64,000 nt of DNA from assembly GCF_002878395.1 (NCBI RefSeq), contig NC_061119.1:11404919-11468918 (forward strand), written 5' to 3'. Under the pieces are notes generated by a model that worked only from the letters and a program-made list of their open reading frames with translations, made no database searches and was not told where the DNA came from. The position numbers were made by a program, and so were the translations under genes. Positions 51,796-64,000 of the stretch are shown here, piece after piece. The stretch is from Capsicum annuum. Its lineage: Eukaryota; Streptophyta; Magnoliopsida; Solanales; Solanaceae. Within the stretch, counting starts at the first letter, position 1, and every line of letters starts with the position of its first letter.

Positions 51796-54382
51796 CCATA
51801 CACATTCTCAGCTTGCTTCATAAATAGTTATTATCTCAGCATAATTCGATGAAGTGTCTACGATAGACTGCTTTATATATCTCCAAGATATTGCAGTACC
51901 ACCACATATGAACACATAGCGTATTTGAGACCGAGCTTTATGTAGGTCAGATAAGTACCCAAAATCAGCATGAACAATAAGATCGGGACTGAAAACTTGC
52001 TAACAAATTAACTAAAAAAAGGCTATATCAGGCCTTGTAGTATTTGCAAGATACATTAGTGCATCAATTGCACTAAGATATGGTGCTTCATAACCAAGGA
52101 GTTCCTCATTATTTTCTTGAGGTCGAAATGGATCCTTATTTAATTTTTGCATGTTTCTCATTTAAGCAAATACTCTATTGCTTTTGAAAACTCTCCAAGA
52201 GTTTTAATGATACTCAAATCATCAAATTATATCTTATGAGGATAATAAAAAGTTTCCCAGAAACTTTATATGCTTCAGGCATTTTGAATCCCTTAGGAAT
52301 TTTCATATGGATGTTTGTCAAGTAACAATATCCAACATGTCAAGTGTGACATCTTCAAGTATCTGGACTATAAATCAAATAAGTTTCACGTTTACCAAAA
52401 TGCATTCTTTCAGGTCACTTGATAAATGTTTCTATGTCAGCATGCTTAAGTTAACGTAGAATTCAGATCCTCATAATTTTTTACAATATTACGCCAATAT
52501 TGTATCAAAGATATCGTTGACGATTTCTTATTTTGTATCAGTTCGCAATGTGAAATAACATTTTGAGATCTCATTACTTTATTATTTTCAGGTACCTGAA
52601 CCTATCATAAGGTTTCATGAAGTGTTATATCGTAGGCTCTTCAAGAGCACATTGCTTTCTAATTATGATTATTTTCTCCTTCTCCTTTTCAAGGATTATT
52701 TCATTTAGAACCGATTGATCTACCACGCTTCACGCATGCATAGATTTTGTCCTTTAAGGACACAAATAGGAGTACTTGCAGCTTAAATATGAGATGCTTT
52801 CGGCATTTGACTTGAATTATCTTTTGAATGAAGATCTGTGATAATTCCTAACATACTTCATAACTGTTTATATTCTCCCCCTTATGTTAGAAAAACTAAC
52901 GTACATCCTCCATCTTTGTGCATCATGGTATATTCATCAATCATATACCCCACATCAAAATTATTAGATGGAATAGTTGGTTCCTGACCTTGAACCAATT
53001 GAGAGGGAAGAAATAATCATAATTTATTAGTCTAATGCATACAAGTGCATATCATATTTCAAACCAACACATAGAAGTTTTGTTCTCATTAACAACTGTT
53101 TAGCTATTTATCGAAGGCATTTAATGTTAAACCACCACCATCAAGATTAATTGTCTTGATTGCACAATCTGGAAGTTATGCTCTTAACTCAATTTTATAG
53201 AGCAAACAACTTTATGAATATCAAACTACAGGTTGACAGTAAAAGTACAAATGATCATCTCATATCGATGCAACTTAATAGATCACATGAATAGTGAACG
53301 GGCTCATATTCACCTTTTACACTTTTCAGATTTTAAGGAATCCAATCCCAAAATTAGTTGGTCCAACCAATTTATCATGAGAACAAGCAACATTAAAGTA
53401 ATGAAGAATTTTCTAATTCTTCAATATATGCTCAATACTCAATATGCACATCTTTGAGATGTCGCAATCGTTCATGTCAATTTATGAAATTTTATTCTAG
53501 CAAACTCCAAGTTTACCATGACACACACCTTTTACTTTAGTAAATTTTAGATTTACTATTACGTGAATAAATTTCAGATCTACTACTTCAGAAGTAGATT
53601 TCAACATAACTCTTCTTAGTTATTTTACCTCACCCGGAAGTGAGTTGTGATGCCATCACAATCAAATGCACGTTTGTATTGAAACAATCGAAATTCTCAT
53701 TTTCCACGAATGGAATATAATCGTGCATTAAGTCTATCAAATTTTGATAGCTTATAACCTCTTTCATGATATTGCTATTTCAGGAGCAAATCGAGGCATA
53801 CATATAATGTAGAGAATTTTTCTCTAACATATCGTATGATCATAATATGCGTGTGAAAATATCATCACTTTTGATGATCATTATCATATCGTCCCTCCAC
53901 ACGTATATTCGTGCATTCAATCACTTATCTTCTTTCAGACATATTATGCACTACTATCACATACACTTCAAGAATGAAGTAAGTTGTCATATTTCAGACT
54001 TAACATTTATTGCCACCATATTCACTTCATAGAATGGAGCATATTCAATGGGATATATTTCATGACTTTTCAGTAAAATTACATTATTTTGCCTTAGCCA
54101 TCATCATATCATCAATATGTGCATTGAGATTGAAACTCAACGTCTTACCCATATAAAGGCATCTTAGACATAAATCGATGGGAATTAAACCCAATATATT
54201 ATCATCAATTTTGATAATATTGTTCTTGAGGAATCAATTTAAAACATAAATGGTTTCAAACTAATTATTTTTCTCAAATTCAACAATAATTATATTATTA
54301 GTAGCAAAAGACAGATAACATAAGGAATTACTAACCTTGAAATTACCTTTACCTTGGTTGACAGAGTCTTGTGCTGATAACA

Positions 54383-54637
54383 TGTTATGAAATAACTAAA
54401 GAACAAAGAAAAAGAGTAGAGAGAGAAGAGAAAGTTATTGTTATTTCTCTTGAGGGATTGTTGAGGGATTCTCTTGATGGATGAATTACAATGAAGCAAA
54501 ATCCTTTTATTTATAGGGGAAAACTAACCTTGGAGTTTGTAACTTTTTCATAAATAGACATACACAATATATGGTAAAGTAGGTATTTATTATATATGGT
54601 AAAGTAGACATTCACTATATATGATATATTTATAACA
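54383..54637 (-). repeat. Copia 5' LTR
   Basis: It lies at the coding 5' end and carries a TATA-like CTATAAATA on the minus strand at about 54510. The degenerate primer-binding site is at about 54373-54382. Confidence 0.9.
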
Positions 54638-54642
54638 ATTTT

Positions 54643-55005
54643 GTCTAAAACAAAGACTTTTAATGAAGGACAAAAAGTTCAAACGATATTTCTAAGGTTT
54701 TTTACATTTTTAATATATTATAGATATAGATATAGATTATGGATATAGATATAAATTATAGATATAGATAAATTATGCATATCAGATATATCAAGATTAA
54801 AATTTGGGTATCGAACATCGAATGAGAACTTTTTTTAAAAAAAATTGACCTCCAAAGAATATGGTGCAGGGCTGCTCCTCCCTTAACCAACGATCTCATG
54901 TTTGAATCCTGAATATGAGAAAATAATATCGATACCAAACAACGGATGAGAAGCTATAAAAAATAAATTCTATTAGAAATTTATCTTTTAATACTAATAA
55001 AACTT
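54643..55005. repeat. GATATA repeat and SINE-like piece
   Basis: A (GATATA)n-type run spans about 54720-54777. At about 54845-54925 lies a SINE-like segment with GTTTGAATCC, a B-box-like motif. Before these is the TTTAATGAAGGACAAAAAG motif shared with 39164 and 50740. Confidence 0.45.
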
Positions 55006-55617
55006 AGAGCCCGTTTGGATAGGATTAAAATCTGGTCAAACCAGCTTTTAATCTCTTTTTTAGCTTTTTAAGGTGTTTGGTAAAACTAAAAAGTACTTAA
55101 AAAAAGCTAAAAACTGATTAAAAGAATCAAAAAGTGAGAAGCTGAGTACCCCAGACTTTTTACTTTTTAGATTAAAATTCTTTTAGGTTTGACCAAAATA
55201 TTTACCTTTTTATCCCTTGTATTTTCTTCTAATTCCAACAATATCCTAAACTTGTAGCCCTTAAATATATAGTTTTTTTCTTTTTCTCTTTGCCACTTCG
55301 CTTTATCTCTTCCCTCCAATTTCCTCTTCAACTTTCTTCTTTGTTTTCATCGAATCCATCATTAATCGAAGGTTTGTTCAAAAATTTTATTTTAAAATTA
55401 AAAATTTTATTTTAAAATTAAAAATTATAAATAATTTACCTTATTTATAGCGTTAACAACTTTAAGGACATTTAAGTCATTTAACAACAAAAAAGTGTTT
55501 AACATCGCATTACTTGTTTACCAAACGCATCAACAACTTTTTTCTAGCTTCAACACTTCTATCCAAACACTTATCTGTTTAATTTATAAGCACTTATTTT
55601 AAGCTTTTAATCACTTA
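55006..55617. mobile_element. hAT-like MITE remnant
   Basis: It starts GAGCCCGTTTGGATAGGATT, a common hAT-type MITE end in nightshades. CTTCTATCCAAACACTTATC near 55555 is the partly matching opposite end. It has internal AGCTTTTTA and AAAGCTAAAAA complementarity. The Tourist-like element at 55618 is inserted next to or inside it, since AGCTAAAAAG continues on the other side (56624). Confidence 0.45.
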
Positions 55618-56620
<1,003 letters not shown>

Positions 56621-56636
56621 TTAAGCTAAAAAGTTA

Positions 56637-57212
56637 CTCCCTCCGTTTCACAATAAGTGAATTGTTGGGGCAATTTTAGTGTTTCAAAATAAGTGAATAG
56701 TTCACAATTCAAGGTAAATGTTGAAATTTTTTCCAAATTTATCCTCCATTAAATATACATTGGGAGTGATGTATCATGTGTCTTTATTTTTTTAAGAAGA
56801 TAAAAATGAAAAAACAGTTTTTATTTTTTGAAGAGGGTGAAAATAGAAAAATATGATAAATTTATATCTTTATTTTTTTTTTTAATATATGTGCCAAAAT
56901 CTAACAATTAACTCATTATAGAAACAAAAAAGTATTCTTTCAATTTTATTCGAACGGGCTGTTAACAACCATACGAAAATGACGAAATAATGTACATATC
57001 TAAACTGTCAAAATTCTATTATCCTCTATGAGAATTTACTTTCTCCATTTCATTTTACCAACAATTTAAAACTTTTAACAAATGTGATTAAGTCAAAATT
57101 CAAAAAGTCCAACACATGATTGAAAAATAGAGCAGAGCGATTCAAGATTCAAAATCCCCATTTTCCAGTCACCGGTAAAATCATCAAACTTTACATATTC
57201 TTTCCTTTTTCT
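56637..57212. other. Spacer with Stowaway-like end
   Basis: ACTCCCTCCGTTTCACAATA at 56637 is the start of a Stowaway/mariner-type MITE, repeated in part a few dozen bases later (TTTCAAAATAAGTGAATAG). The opposite end was not found, though CTTTCTCCATTTCATTTTAC near 57031 may be another start. No gene. Confidence 0.45.
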
Positions 57213-57460
57213 TTTATAACTGTAGTTTTCCGTTTAGCTTCTGCGCATCTCGATTAAATTTACCTTACAACAGCAAACACATATCTAACTTTCCATATAT
57301 TTTTTTTTTTATAATTGTAGCGATCGGATCAGTTTTCGTGCATCTCCATTAAATCTATGAGATACGTGCCACCTTACAACATTTTTCTTTTTTGATAATT
57401 ATGGTGTTCGGGCCAACTTTTGTCCACCTCGACAAAATCCTTGCAGTACTAAGGATTCTT
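57213..57460 (-). repeat. Three tandem TS-SINE tail fragments
   Basis: Three successive segments (about 57213, 57310 and 57393) each read TTTATAA(C/T)TGTAG or TTTGATAATTATGG, then a variant of CCGTTTAGCTTCTGCGCATC / TCGGGCCAACTTTTGTCCAC, then CTCGA or CTCCATTAAAT. All correspond to the antisense 3' tail of the TS SINE. Their tandem arrangement is unusual. Confidence 0.6.
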
Positions 57461-57754
57461 CAGGTGTTTCTTCGTCACCATTTAAATCTCATTTTAATTT
57501 TATTTTTTGATCAGGATTGTGTTTGTGCTTGTTATTTGCATATTTTTTAGCTAAATTTTGTAATATTTGATCAGGTTTTGTAAATTTAGTTTTTTTCTTT
57601 TTCTTGGGAGTGTTATAAAAATGTGATCTTTTTTGATAATGGAATTATAAACTGATCTTTTGGGAATGAAATTGATGTGGAAAATTCATATAGCTAAACC
57701 CCAAATCCCAAAAAGGCTTGAATGTAGTGGAGTGACGTGGTACTCCAATGGAGA

Positions 57755-57992
57755 CAGAAAAACTAGGTGATTTCTTCTTATCTGCCCTTGTCTAAGTGGC
57801 AGAGTTACCTAGTACGTGTTGTTGGTGGGAGGTGACAATTATTCCGTGAAATTAGTTGGGGTGTGTGCAAGCTGCCCGGACACTTTGGTTATTAGACAAA
57901 AAGTACAATTCACTGGTGGGAGGTGGCAGGCATTCCGTAGAATTAGTCGGGGTGTGCACAAGCTGCCCGGACACTTTGGTTATTAGACAAAA
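57755..57992 (+). mobile_element. TS-type SINE with duplicated tail
   Basis: The sense SINE body reads AACTAGGTGATTTCTTCTTA, TGGCAGAGTTACCTAG, GTTGGTGGGAGGTGACAA and GCTGCCCGGACACTTTGGTT. The last 90 bases or so, from GGTGGGAGGTG to GGACACTTTGGTTATTAGAC, occur again at 57916-57988. The pol III head is absent. Confidence 0.75.
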
Positions 57993-58291
57993 AGGTAGTG
58001 GAGTGACCTTAGCTAGTTTGGGATTGTGATATAGCTGATAGACACTTAGCTGATTCTTTTTGAATTAATATGTTACTGCTGCTAAATTGTTTGTATTGGT
58101 GTCATTTCTTGACTGATAGTTGTAGTAATAAATTATTTTGAGTTGGTTATTGGCGTCATCATCTCTTGGAAAGTGAAAGATAGAGTGTGTGAGAGCTCGG
58201 AAGAGCAATTTTATCAAGAGTTGGGTTGTCAAAACATGACAATTTTTAGGGCACTTATTTTGAGGCCACTTCACTGTCAAGGAAGTCTAGA

Positions 58292-58391
58292 TAACAACAA
58301 CAACATACCCAGGATAGTCCGACCGATAAAGTGGGGTCCGCGGAGGGTAAAGTGTACGCAATCCATACCACTACCTCAGATGAAGTAGTGA
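58292..58391 (-). mobile_element. Au-type SINE copy
   Basis: It begins AACAACAACAACATACCC and continues AGTGGGGTCCGCGGAGGGTA and GTGTACGCAATCCATACCAC. It is an antisense Au-like SINE, truncated at the far end. Confidence 0.8.
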
Positions 58392-58660
58392 CAAAGAAGT
58401 CTAAACACATGGTGAAATTACATATTATGACTTTGGTTTTCCACTATGTCATTTTGGTGAGATATTTTTTTTTTCTCCCCAACATTTCGGTGGAGGTTTG
58501 AAATATCGGAGACATTTATGCTGAATCATGCTCTATGAAATGCTGATTAGTGCGTCTAGTTGCTTTCCAGTACCAAAAAACAAAAAGGTAAACTTTTCAC
58601 ATGTGCTAATTCAGTAAGATAACGTTTTGTATGGAAAAGGTATGCTAGATACGCTTGATG

Positions 58661-58805
58661 GCCATAATTATATTTCTTCTTTTCAATTAATCACTTTATC
58701 TTGAATTAGGCCATAATTATGTTTCTTCTTTTCAATTAATCACTTTATCTTGAATTAGGCCATAATTATGTTTCTTCTTTTCAATTAATCACTTTATCTT
58801 GACTT
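58661..58805. repeat. 49-bp tandem repeat, three copies
   Basis: GGCCATAATTAT(A/G)TTTCTTC, then TTTTCAATTAATCACTTTAT and CTTGAATTA, repeats three times with only one or two differences. It lies about 0.4 kb upstream of the S1P start codon. Near-identity suggests a young expansion. Confidence 0.95.
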
Positions 58806-59164
58806 TGCATTCCATTACCATATGTATTTTATTTCCTTGTTGGAATTGTTTCAAACTAATGTGAATTTCTCTGCAGCCTTAAAGAGTGCAGGATCTCAAG
58901 TTTTTTAGACGGGAGGAAAGCAGCTTGTATTTATCATACGGTTGTGATTTACTGGTTGAAGTGGACATTTTACTGTAAAAGGCTGACGATGCTTTGCTGA
59001 GTAGTAGTTATCAGTCAGTTGGGATCATTAGATCTCCATTAAAGCAAACAATTGTGACTTGCATCGTTGCTGCACTAAAAGAGGACATTGATTGTGTTTG
59101 AGTACAGGGGAAAATCTTTAAGCGTTCCTCTGTGCTTTGATGAGGGACATTTCATTCTTGTAAC
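58806..59164 (+). promoter_or_regulatory. S1P upstream region / 5' UTR
   Basis: CTCTGCAG at 58870-58877 looks like a splice acceptor, so the S1P leader may have an intron. I found no clear TATA box. No ATG-initiated upstream frame overlaps the start; the open frame from 59088 begins with TTG. Confidence 0.35.
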
Positions 59165-62100
59165 ATGCCCCAAACTCCTCAAAGATCAGTCTTCACACAC
59201 TCTCTTATCTTCCTCCTTCTCTCGTATACTCTCAGCTGCTTGTATCCTTCTATTTCTTATCACCTCTCGAGGAGCCCTCAAAACCAAACCCTTACATTGA
59301 TTACATCAACGGAATCCGAGCCATATACTACTGCTGGCCCTAATGACTACCAACACCACTGGAGGCAACAATCCTTTAGAAGAAACTATATTGTTCGATT
59401 CCATCATTATAAGGAGGCTGAAGATCTCCACAATTATCTGCAAAATAATGTGAAATTAAAGGGGTGGGAATGGATTGAGAGAAAAAATCCTGCCGCAAGG
59501 TTTCCTACAGACTTTGGATTGGTGGCAATTGAGGAGTCTGTGAAAGAACTTCTGTTAGAAAACTTTAGAAAATTGGTTCTTGTAAAGGATGTTTCTTTGG
59601 ATTTGAACTATCAAAGGGTAGTTCTTGAAGAGAAGAATGAAAAGATTGGGGCTTTTATAAATGAGAATAAGAGGGCTGGAAAGATTTTTACAGCGATGTC
59701 CTTCAGTGAAGATCAAAACTATGCAGTGGCCAACACAAGTAACATGAAGATTAGTTGGAAAAGAGAACTACTGATGCAGGTACAACTTTGATGAGTTTGT
59801 GCTTTGTTACATGTGAATTTGCTGAGATTTTTTTTTTAAATTTTGGATAACCGTGGTGTCCGAGCCATCTTTCGCACCTCGACTAAATCCACAGGATACC
59901 TGCCACCTTCCACCAACAACAAATATCAGGTAACTCGTCCACCAAGGCTAGGACAGATGGGAAGAATCACCTAGTGTTCCTTGCCTCTGCTGGGATTTGT
60001 ACCTGAGACCTCAGGCTCCCAACCCACTTCATTGACCACTAGGACATATCCTTGGGTGCTGCTAAGCTTTGTTTGTAGCAATGCATTAAAGAGATTAAGC
60101 ATGCACAAAGTGCTCCATGACTAATGCAGGGGTATAGGGAGAGGGGGTGTATATTTACACTGCTTTCTCCTTGCCTTTCATCAAAGAGGCTTTTCCTACA
60201 CCTTGAAGTCATGACATAAAGGTCACCGATAGAACAATTCTGATGTTGCTCCAGCTATAACTTCTCATGATTGACATATGGTAGGATCAACCACACTGCA
60301 TGGTATATGTTCTTAGGAAATAGTCTCCACTTTATATATTTTAATGTTGTCTTTATCTTTTTTTGAGTCTTACCCTGGATCTGTTCTTCTATAATTGGCA
60401 TCATTTTTGAAGTCCAAAGCATTATAAATTTAAGGAATAGAACTTTTGCTTTTCTAAGGAACTTTAAGGAAAGGCGCTAAAGAGATAAAGAGTTGGCATT
60501 TGAAGTGATTGCTGCAATAGAATCTTATAAACATAGTTTTCCTCTGGTTTGCTACTCGATGCCTCGGGTTAGAGTCCCTATGTCTTTTTTAGCTTCACTT
60601 TTTCTGGAGAGATGGCAGTGTATTCTGGAGATTGTTATAAACTCATTATTTGCTCTTGTTTAGAAAAAAATTTGGTAGACTAACATAGTTGCTTTATACC
60701 TCTGTGTTTGCGGTAGCTAAAAGTGATGAGGCTTTCTTAAAAAATTAAATGTGAAACAAAGCAGTATATATGTCCAACTGATTATTTCTTCTGGTTTTGC
60801 TCTGCGGAAGGCCAACCAGTGAATGTATGTGTTTGATGCGAGGAGGAAAAAGGGAGAAACGGAGAGATTCACCTGAAACTGAATAGTTCGAGCCTTCTGC
60901 TTTAAATTCCTGGTCTAATGATGTTTTGGCTTATCCTATGCTACTTATAGTAGTTTATTTGTCACACTGCGTTTTGGAGGTCTTTGAAGGATAGATCCCT
61001 TATGATTAATTGCGTATCCCTGTCCACTGATATACGACTTCTGCTTTGGTAAAAAATTGTTTCTTCCTAAGATATATGTGTCGGTTCATTAGGAAAGAAA
61101 GAAGACTTTGTCCTTTTTATTTAGGTGCATATTTTTGCATACCTATGTTATTGACAGTATTCACCCTGCTGTGTTTCTCTCGTTAGGCTCTTTGAAGGAC
61201 CTTCTCGACAGAAACTAAGGTTTTAAGTGCAAGTAGATGTCTTGTTAGAAAAACATGCATACAGGTGTATAGGGAGGTGTTTGGATCTGCTTTTTTAAGT
61301 AGCTTATAAGCTAAAAGCTAAAAGCCATTAAGTTGGGAATTCCCAAAACTTTCGGCTTTTAGCTTATTTTTGTTATCTTTTTAGCCTAATCCCAAACACT
61401 CCCAAAAATAAAATGAGAGCTTAAAAGCCAAAAACATTTAAAGTAAGCCAATCCAAACACCCTCTAAGAGACAGATAATTACCCTGTGCATTGTATTCTG
61501 TCAGGGGCCCATATGTTGGTGTTACTTGGGTTGTGTACTGCTTTGTGCCTATCCTACTTGGTATGAGTACGCCTTTTCACATGAGGTGACTGCTAGGGAA
61601 AGTTATATATCAGGTTGGTTAGGTACTTCCATTACGAAGAATGTTGAAAATTAAAATTGGGCCGCATATACTTGCTTCAAACAAACATATATCTCAAAAT
61701 CGAATTGTTTAACGAAATATAGGGTAAGATTATCGTGGTCCTTTGGGTAATGTAGGAGGGAGAAGGAATTAGATTAAGCCATTTGATCCTATACCTCTGC
61801 CTTCTATTATTATTTTTTTTTTTAAATGAAATTGGATATGATATTAAAGAATTAGTTGTTGAATGCATAGTGTCACTTTTCTGGAAGCACTTCTAAAATA
61901 AACATAAGGTTAAACTTTTCTTTAGAACTTGTGTCTTGATAAACTTTATTTTGTCTCCTTTGCATTTTTATTTTGTAGAAATCTCAAGTCACATCCCTTT
62001 TTGGGGCAGATTCACTCTGGTCGAGAGGCTACACTGGTGCTAAAGTGAAAATGGCTATTTTTGACACAGGTATACGGGCAGATCACCCTCACTTCCGCAA

Positions 62101-64000
62101 TATTAAGGTATTTAGTTTTTTTTCTTTTTATTTATTTATTTATTTATTTGCTTGTATTAAAGAAATGCTTTATTTTAATCCATCGCTGTTTGAGCGAATG
62201 CATTTACATACATTCTTTATATATGTTTAATGTACATCTTTTTGGTGCCACAGTTCTTTTCTTCATTATCTTTTTAACTGGCTTATTTTACTATTGTATT
62301 CCCTTTCATACTCTTTTTGATATGCCTGACTTGAGCAGAGGATCATCTAAAACAACCTCTCTACCCTCACAAAGTAGGGGTAAGGCTGCTACACACCACC
62401 CTCCCTAAGTCCAACTTGTGGGATTACACTGGGTCTGTTTCTGTAATGTTCTTCTTTGGGGGCCATCTTTTCCTTATTATCAACATAAATGGGGGTTGAC
62501 TTTGGGACCCTATTACTAGCATACATGGGGTTGATACCTGAAATATTTCAGGAACGCACAAATTGGACCAATGAAGATACACTGAATGACAATCTAGGAC
62601 ACGGGACGTTTGTGGCTGGTGTTATTGCTGGTCAGGATGAAGAATGTCTTGGTTTTGCTCCTGACACAGAAATATATGCTTTCCGTGTTTTCACAGATGC
62701 ACAGGTAATGAATTTTTATCTTTATACTCCAACGATGTATGCAGTCTGAGACTTGATATCAATGATTTGGTGACTCTACTAGCCTGGCTTGATGATCATG
62801 GGAGCTTGTTGGTGCTAATGGCTTCCCATGATTAAAAAGCAAGCCCTCTCAATATATAGTTGCTAGATGTAAAGCAGGCCTTAACTGTCTTGAGATTTCC
62901 CAATAGTTGTCTGCAAGTAGAAGGTGTTGCATCAGGACGTGGATGACATATCTAGTCGCTATAAAGCATCTCACCTACTTCGGGCAAGACACCCCGGAAG
63001 TCAGACGGTGTTAGCCCATTGGGGTACTTCGAATAAACTTGGCTCATATAAGATACACCAGTGCTAAAACCCTTTTCTCAAGATATCTTCCAAAGTGTTG
63101 GGGTCCTTCCTACGGATCAGTTTTCAGTGTGAAAGAAGTTGGTTCAGCTGGACTGAGTAAAAGTTCTTATTCAGGCTCTACTCTATTGTGCTTTAGTAAT
63201 ATTGTCATAAAATGTTGTTAAAACTGAATCTATCTACAATAAAATGGTGAGAGTATACATTTGAGCCTTTACTCCTTATCCTCACATATACAAGATGACA
63301 AAGACTTTATTTGGACCTTCTTGTCCTAGATGCTTCTGAAAGTGGTAAAAAAGATGGATCGTTTTGTATTACTCACCCGAAAAGAAAAAAAGATGGATCA
63401 TGCTGTGTTAATTTTGTAAATTCCTGTCAAGGTTATGATAATTGTGTCTTCAGCTCATTGCAGGTCTCTTACACGTCTTGGTTTCTTGATGCATTCAATT
63501 ATGCAATTGCAACCAATATGGATGTGTTGAATTTGAGTATTGGCGGGCCTGATTATTTAGATCTCCCTTTTGTGGAAAAGGTGAGGTCATTGACCATTTG
63601 GGTTTTTCAGTACCCTCTGTCATAATGTTTACTGCACAGTCCATTTTGGGCATCTGAAAATGTTTTAACACACTTCCATAGTAATTTAAACACTTGGACA
63701 TTGATCAAGATTTCAAATCAGTTACTGAACATAGTTTCAAAGTCATTGAACAATTCAAATTTTAATTTTGCTGCAATATTTTCACAATCCATGGTGGCTT
63801 TTGAACAACTACAATATTTCTTCTTCTACCAATGTGATTAGTGATGTGCATGTCAAATTAAATTGTAATCTGCGCCTGTAAAATAGTATGATGCTTGGGG
63901 CGTGTATTATCTCCTGCATGAATGCATTTTTTTTGCTGCTGCATTAATCGGAATTAAGATTTTGTGCCATTATTAGTCTCAGTTTTATTAGTAATTTGGT
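59165..64000 (+). CDS. S1P: Site-1 protease, S1P/SBT6.1 (first four coding exons)
   Basis: S1P is a membrane-linked subtilase of the Golgi/ER. In plants it cleaves stress-activated bZIP precursors such as bZIP17 and bZIP28, and other cargo. Exons 59165-59779, 61979-62107, 62552-62704 and 63464-63580 join in phase to 338 codons and the gene runs past the right edge. A hydrophobic signal region is at residues 12-33. The prodomain (about 70-180) contains [20 protein letters not shown]. The subtilase domain shows AIFDTG (catalytic Asp, about residue 234) and [14 protein letters not shown] (catalytic His, about residue 265). [19 protein letters not shown] follows; the Asn and Ser catalytic residues lie outside. 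Intron 1 is 2.2 kb and holds a TS SINE and a MITE. The frame is intact. Sites are GT..AG throughout. Confidence 0.93.
59846..60052 (-). mobile_element. TS-type SINE in S1P intron 1
   Basis: Antisense order: ATAACCGTGGTGTCCGAGCC (tail), GGATACCTGCCACCTTCCAC, CACCAAGGCTAGGACAGATG, then CCTCTGCTGGGATTTGTACC (B-box side) and CTCATTGACCACTAGGACAT-like head (A box, sense ATGTCCTAGTGGTCAATGA). It is close to full length and matches the tobacco TS family. Confidence 0.85.
61273..61467. mobile_element. MITE in S1P intron 1
   Basis: The ends AGGGAGGTGTTTGGATCTGC and, inverted, AGAGGGTGTTTGGATTGGCT are imperfect terminal inverted repeats. The interior is complementary too (AGCTTATAAGCTAAAAGC against GAGAGCTTAAAAGCC-like). 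About 195 bp. No coding capacity. Target duplication not clear. Confidence 0.65.
62351..62442 (+). mobile_element. Au-type SINE fragment in S1P intron 2
   Basis: AACAACCTCTCTACCCTCAC, GTAGGGGTAAGGCTGC, then ACTTGTGGGATTACACTGGG. This is the sense 3' half of the Au-like SINE, between coding exons 2 and 3. Confidence 0.8.

Larger units (their letters stand above)
51040..54637 (-). mobile_element. Decayed Ty1/Copia element with both LTRs
   Basis: Two LTRs at 51040-51291 and 54383-54637 share TGTTATGAAATA, GATTCTCTTGATGGATGAAT and TATTTATAGGGGAAAACTAA, and end TATAACA. Target duplication ATTTT is at 51035-51039 and 54638-54642. Coding sense is minus: a polypurine tract, AAGGGGGAGTG, adjoins the left LTR, and TTATCAGCAC (primer-binding-site-like) adjoins the right LTR. 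Each LTR has a minus-strand TATA-like CTATAAATA. The 3.1-kb interior keeps an RNase H remnant but most of pol and gag is lost or decayed. Confidence 0.9.

Noticed and set aside
59088..59300. Possible upstream ORF overlapping the S1P start
   Set aside because: The frame begins with TTG, not ATG, and no conserved product is recognisable.

Overview
This is a plant nuclear window, almost certainly from a Solanaceae species. Genes are split by many GT..AG introns, the intergenic DNA is AT-rich, and it contains repeats I recognise from nightshades: copies resembling the tobacco TS SINE, Au-type SINE copies with the CAACAACAACATACCC signature, and a short MITE with TTGCTCGGACTCT-type ends. I cannot name the species.

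Four host genes are supported. (1) MCM8, + strand, 880-6275: the 3' part of a DNA helicase gene whose 5' exons lie left of the window. (2) An intronless pentatricopeptide-repeat gene, - strand, 7256-9445, matching HCF152 (chloroplast psbB-operon RNA processing) along its length. (3) A 17-coding-exon HECT E3 ubiquitin ligase, UPL4, - strand, 13585-21890, with a 2.46-kb intron in its 5' UTR. (4) The first four coding exons of the subtilase site-1 protease (S1P/SBT6.1), + strand, 59165 to beyond the right edge. MCM8 and HCF152 converge; HCF152 and UPL4 point the same way. I see no sign that the four genes act in one pathway.

The 34 kb between the UPL4 promoter (about 24.5 kb) and S1P (59.2 kb) is a nested transposon landscape. 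In order it holds: a triplicated Helitron-like sequence with a 170-bp insert of mitochondrial 18S rRNA gene; a fragment resembling EBP1; a minus-strand L1-type LINE split by a 3.6-kb plus-strand insertion with an unrecognised open frame of about 800 codons; a possible solo LTR; a long-TIR MITE filled with TTC repeats; a Ulp1-protease-carrying MULE (Kaonashi type) with F-box/LRR gene pieces in two inverted arms; a 2.7-kb solo LTR with a perfect 5-bp target duplication; a decayed Copia element with two LTRs and a perfect 5-bp target duplication; and a Tourist-like element carrying a piece of a CIPK protein kinase.

Outside that block the most striking structure is a 1.44-kb foldback (10835-12278) with arms of about 500 bp, upstream of HCF152. 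It could be transcribed into a long hairpin. I found no clearly new biological system. The best candidates for a second look are the foldback, the MULE with inverted F-box arms, the kinase-bearing Tourist element, and the unrecognised frame inside the LINE.
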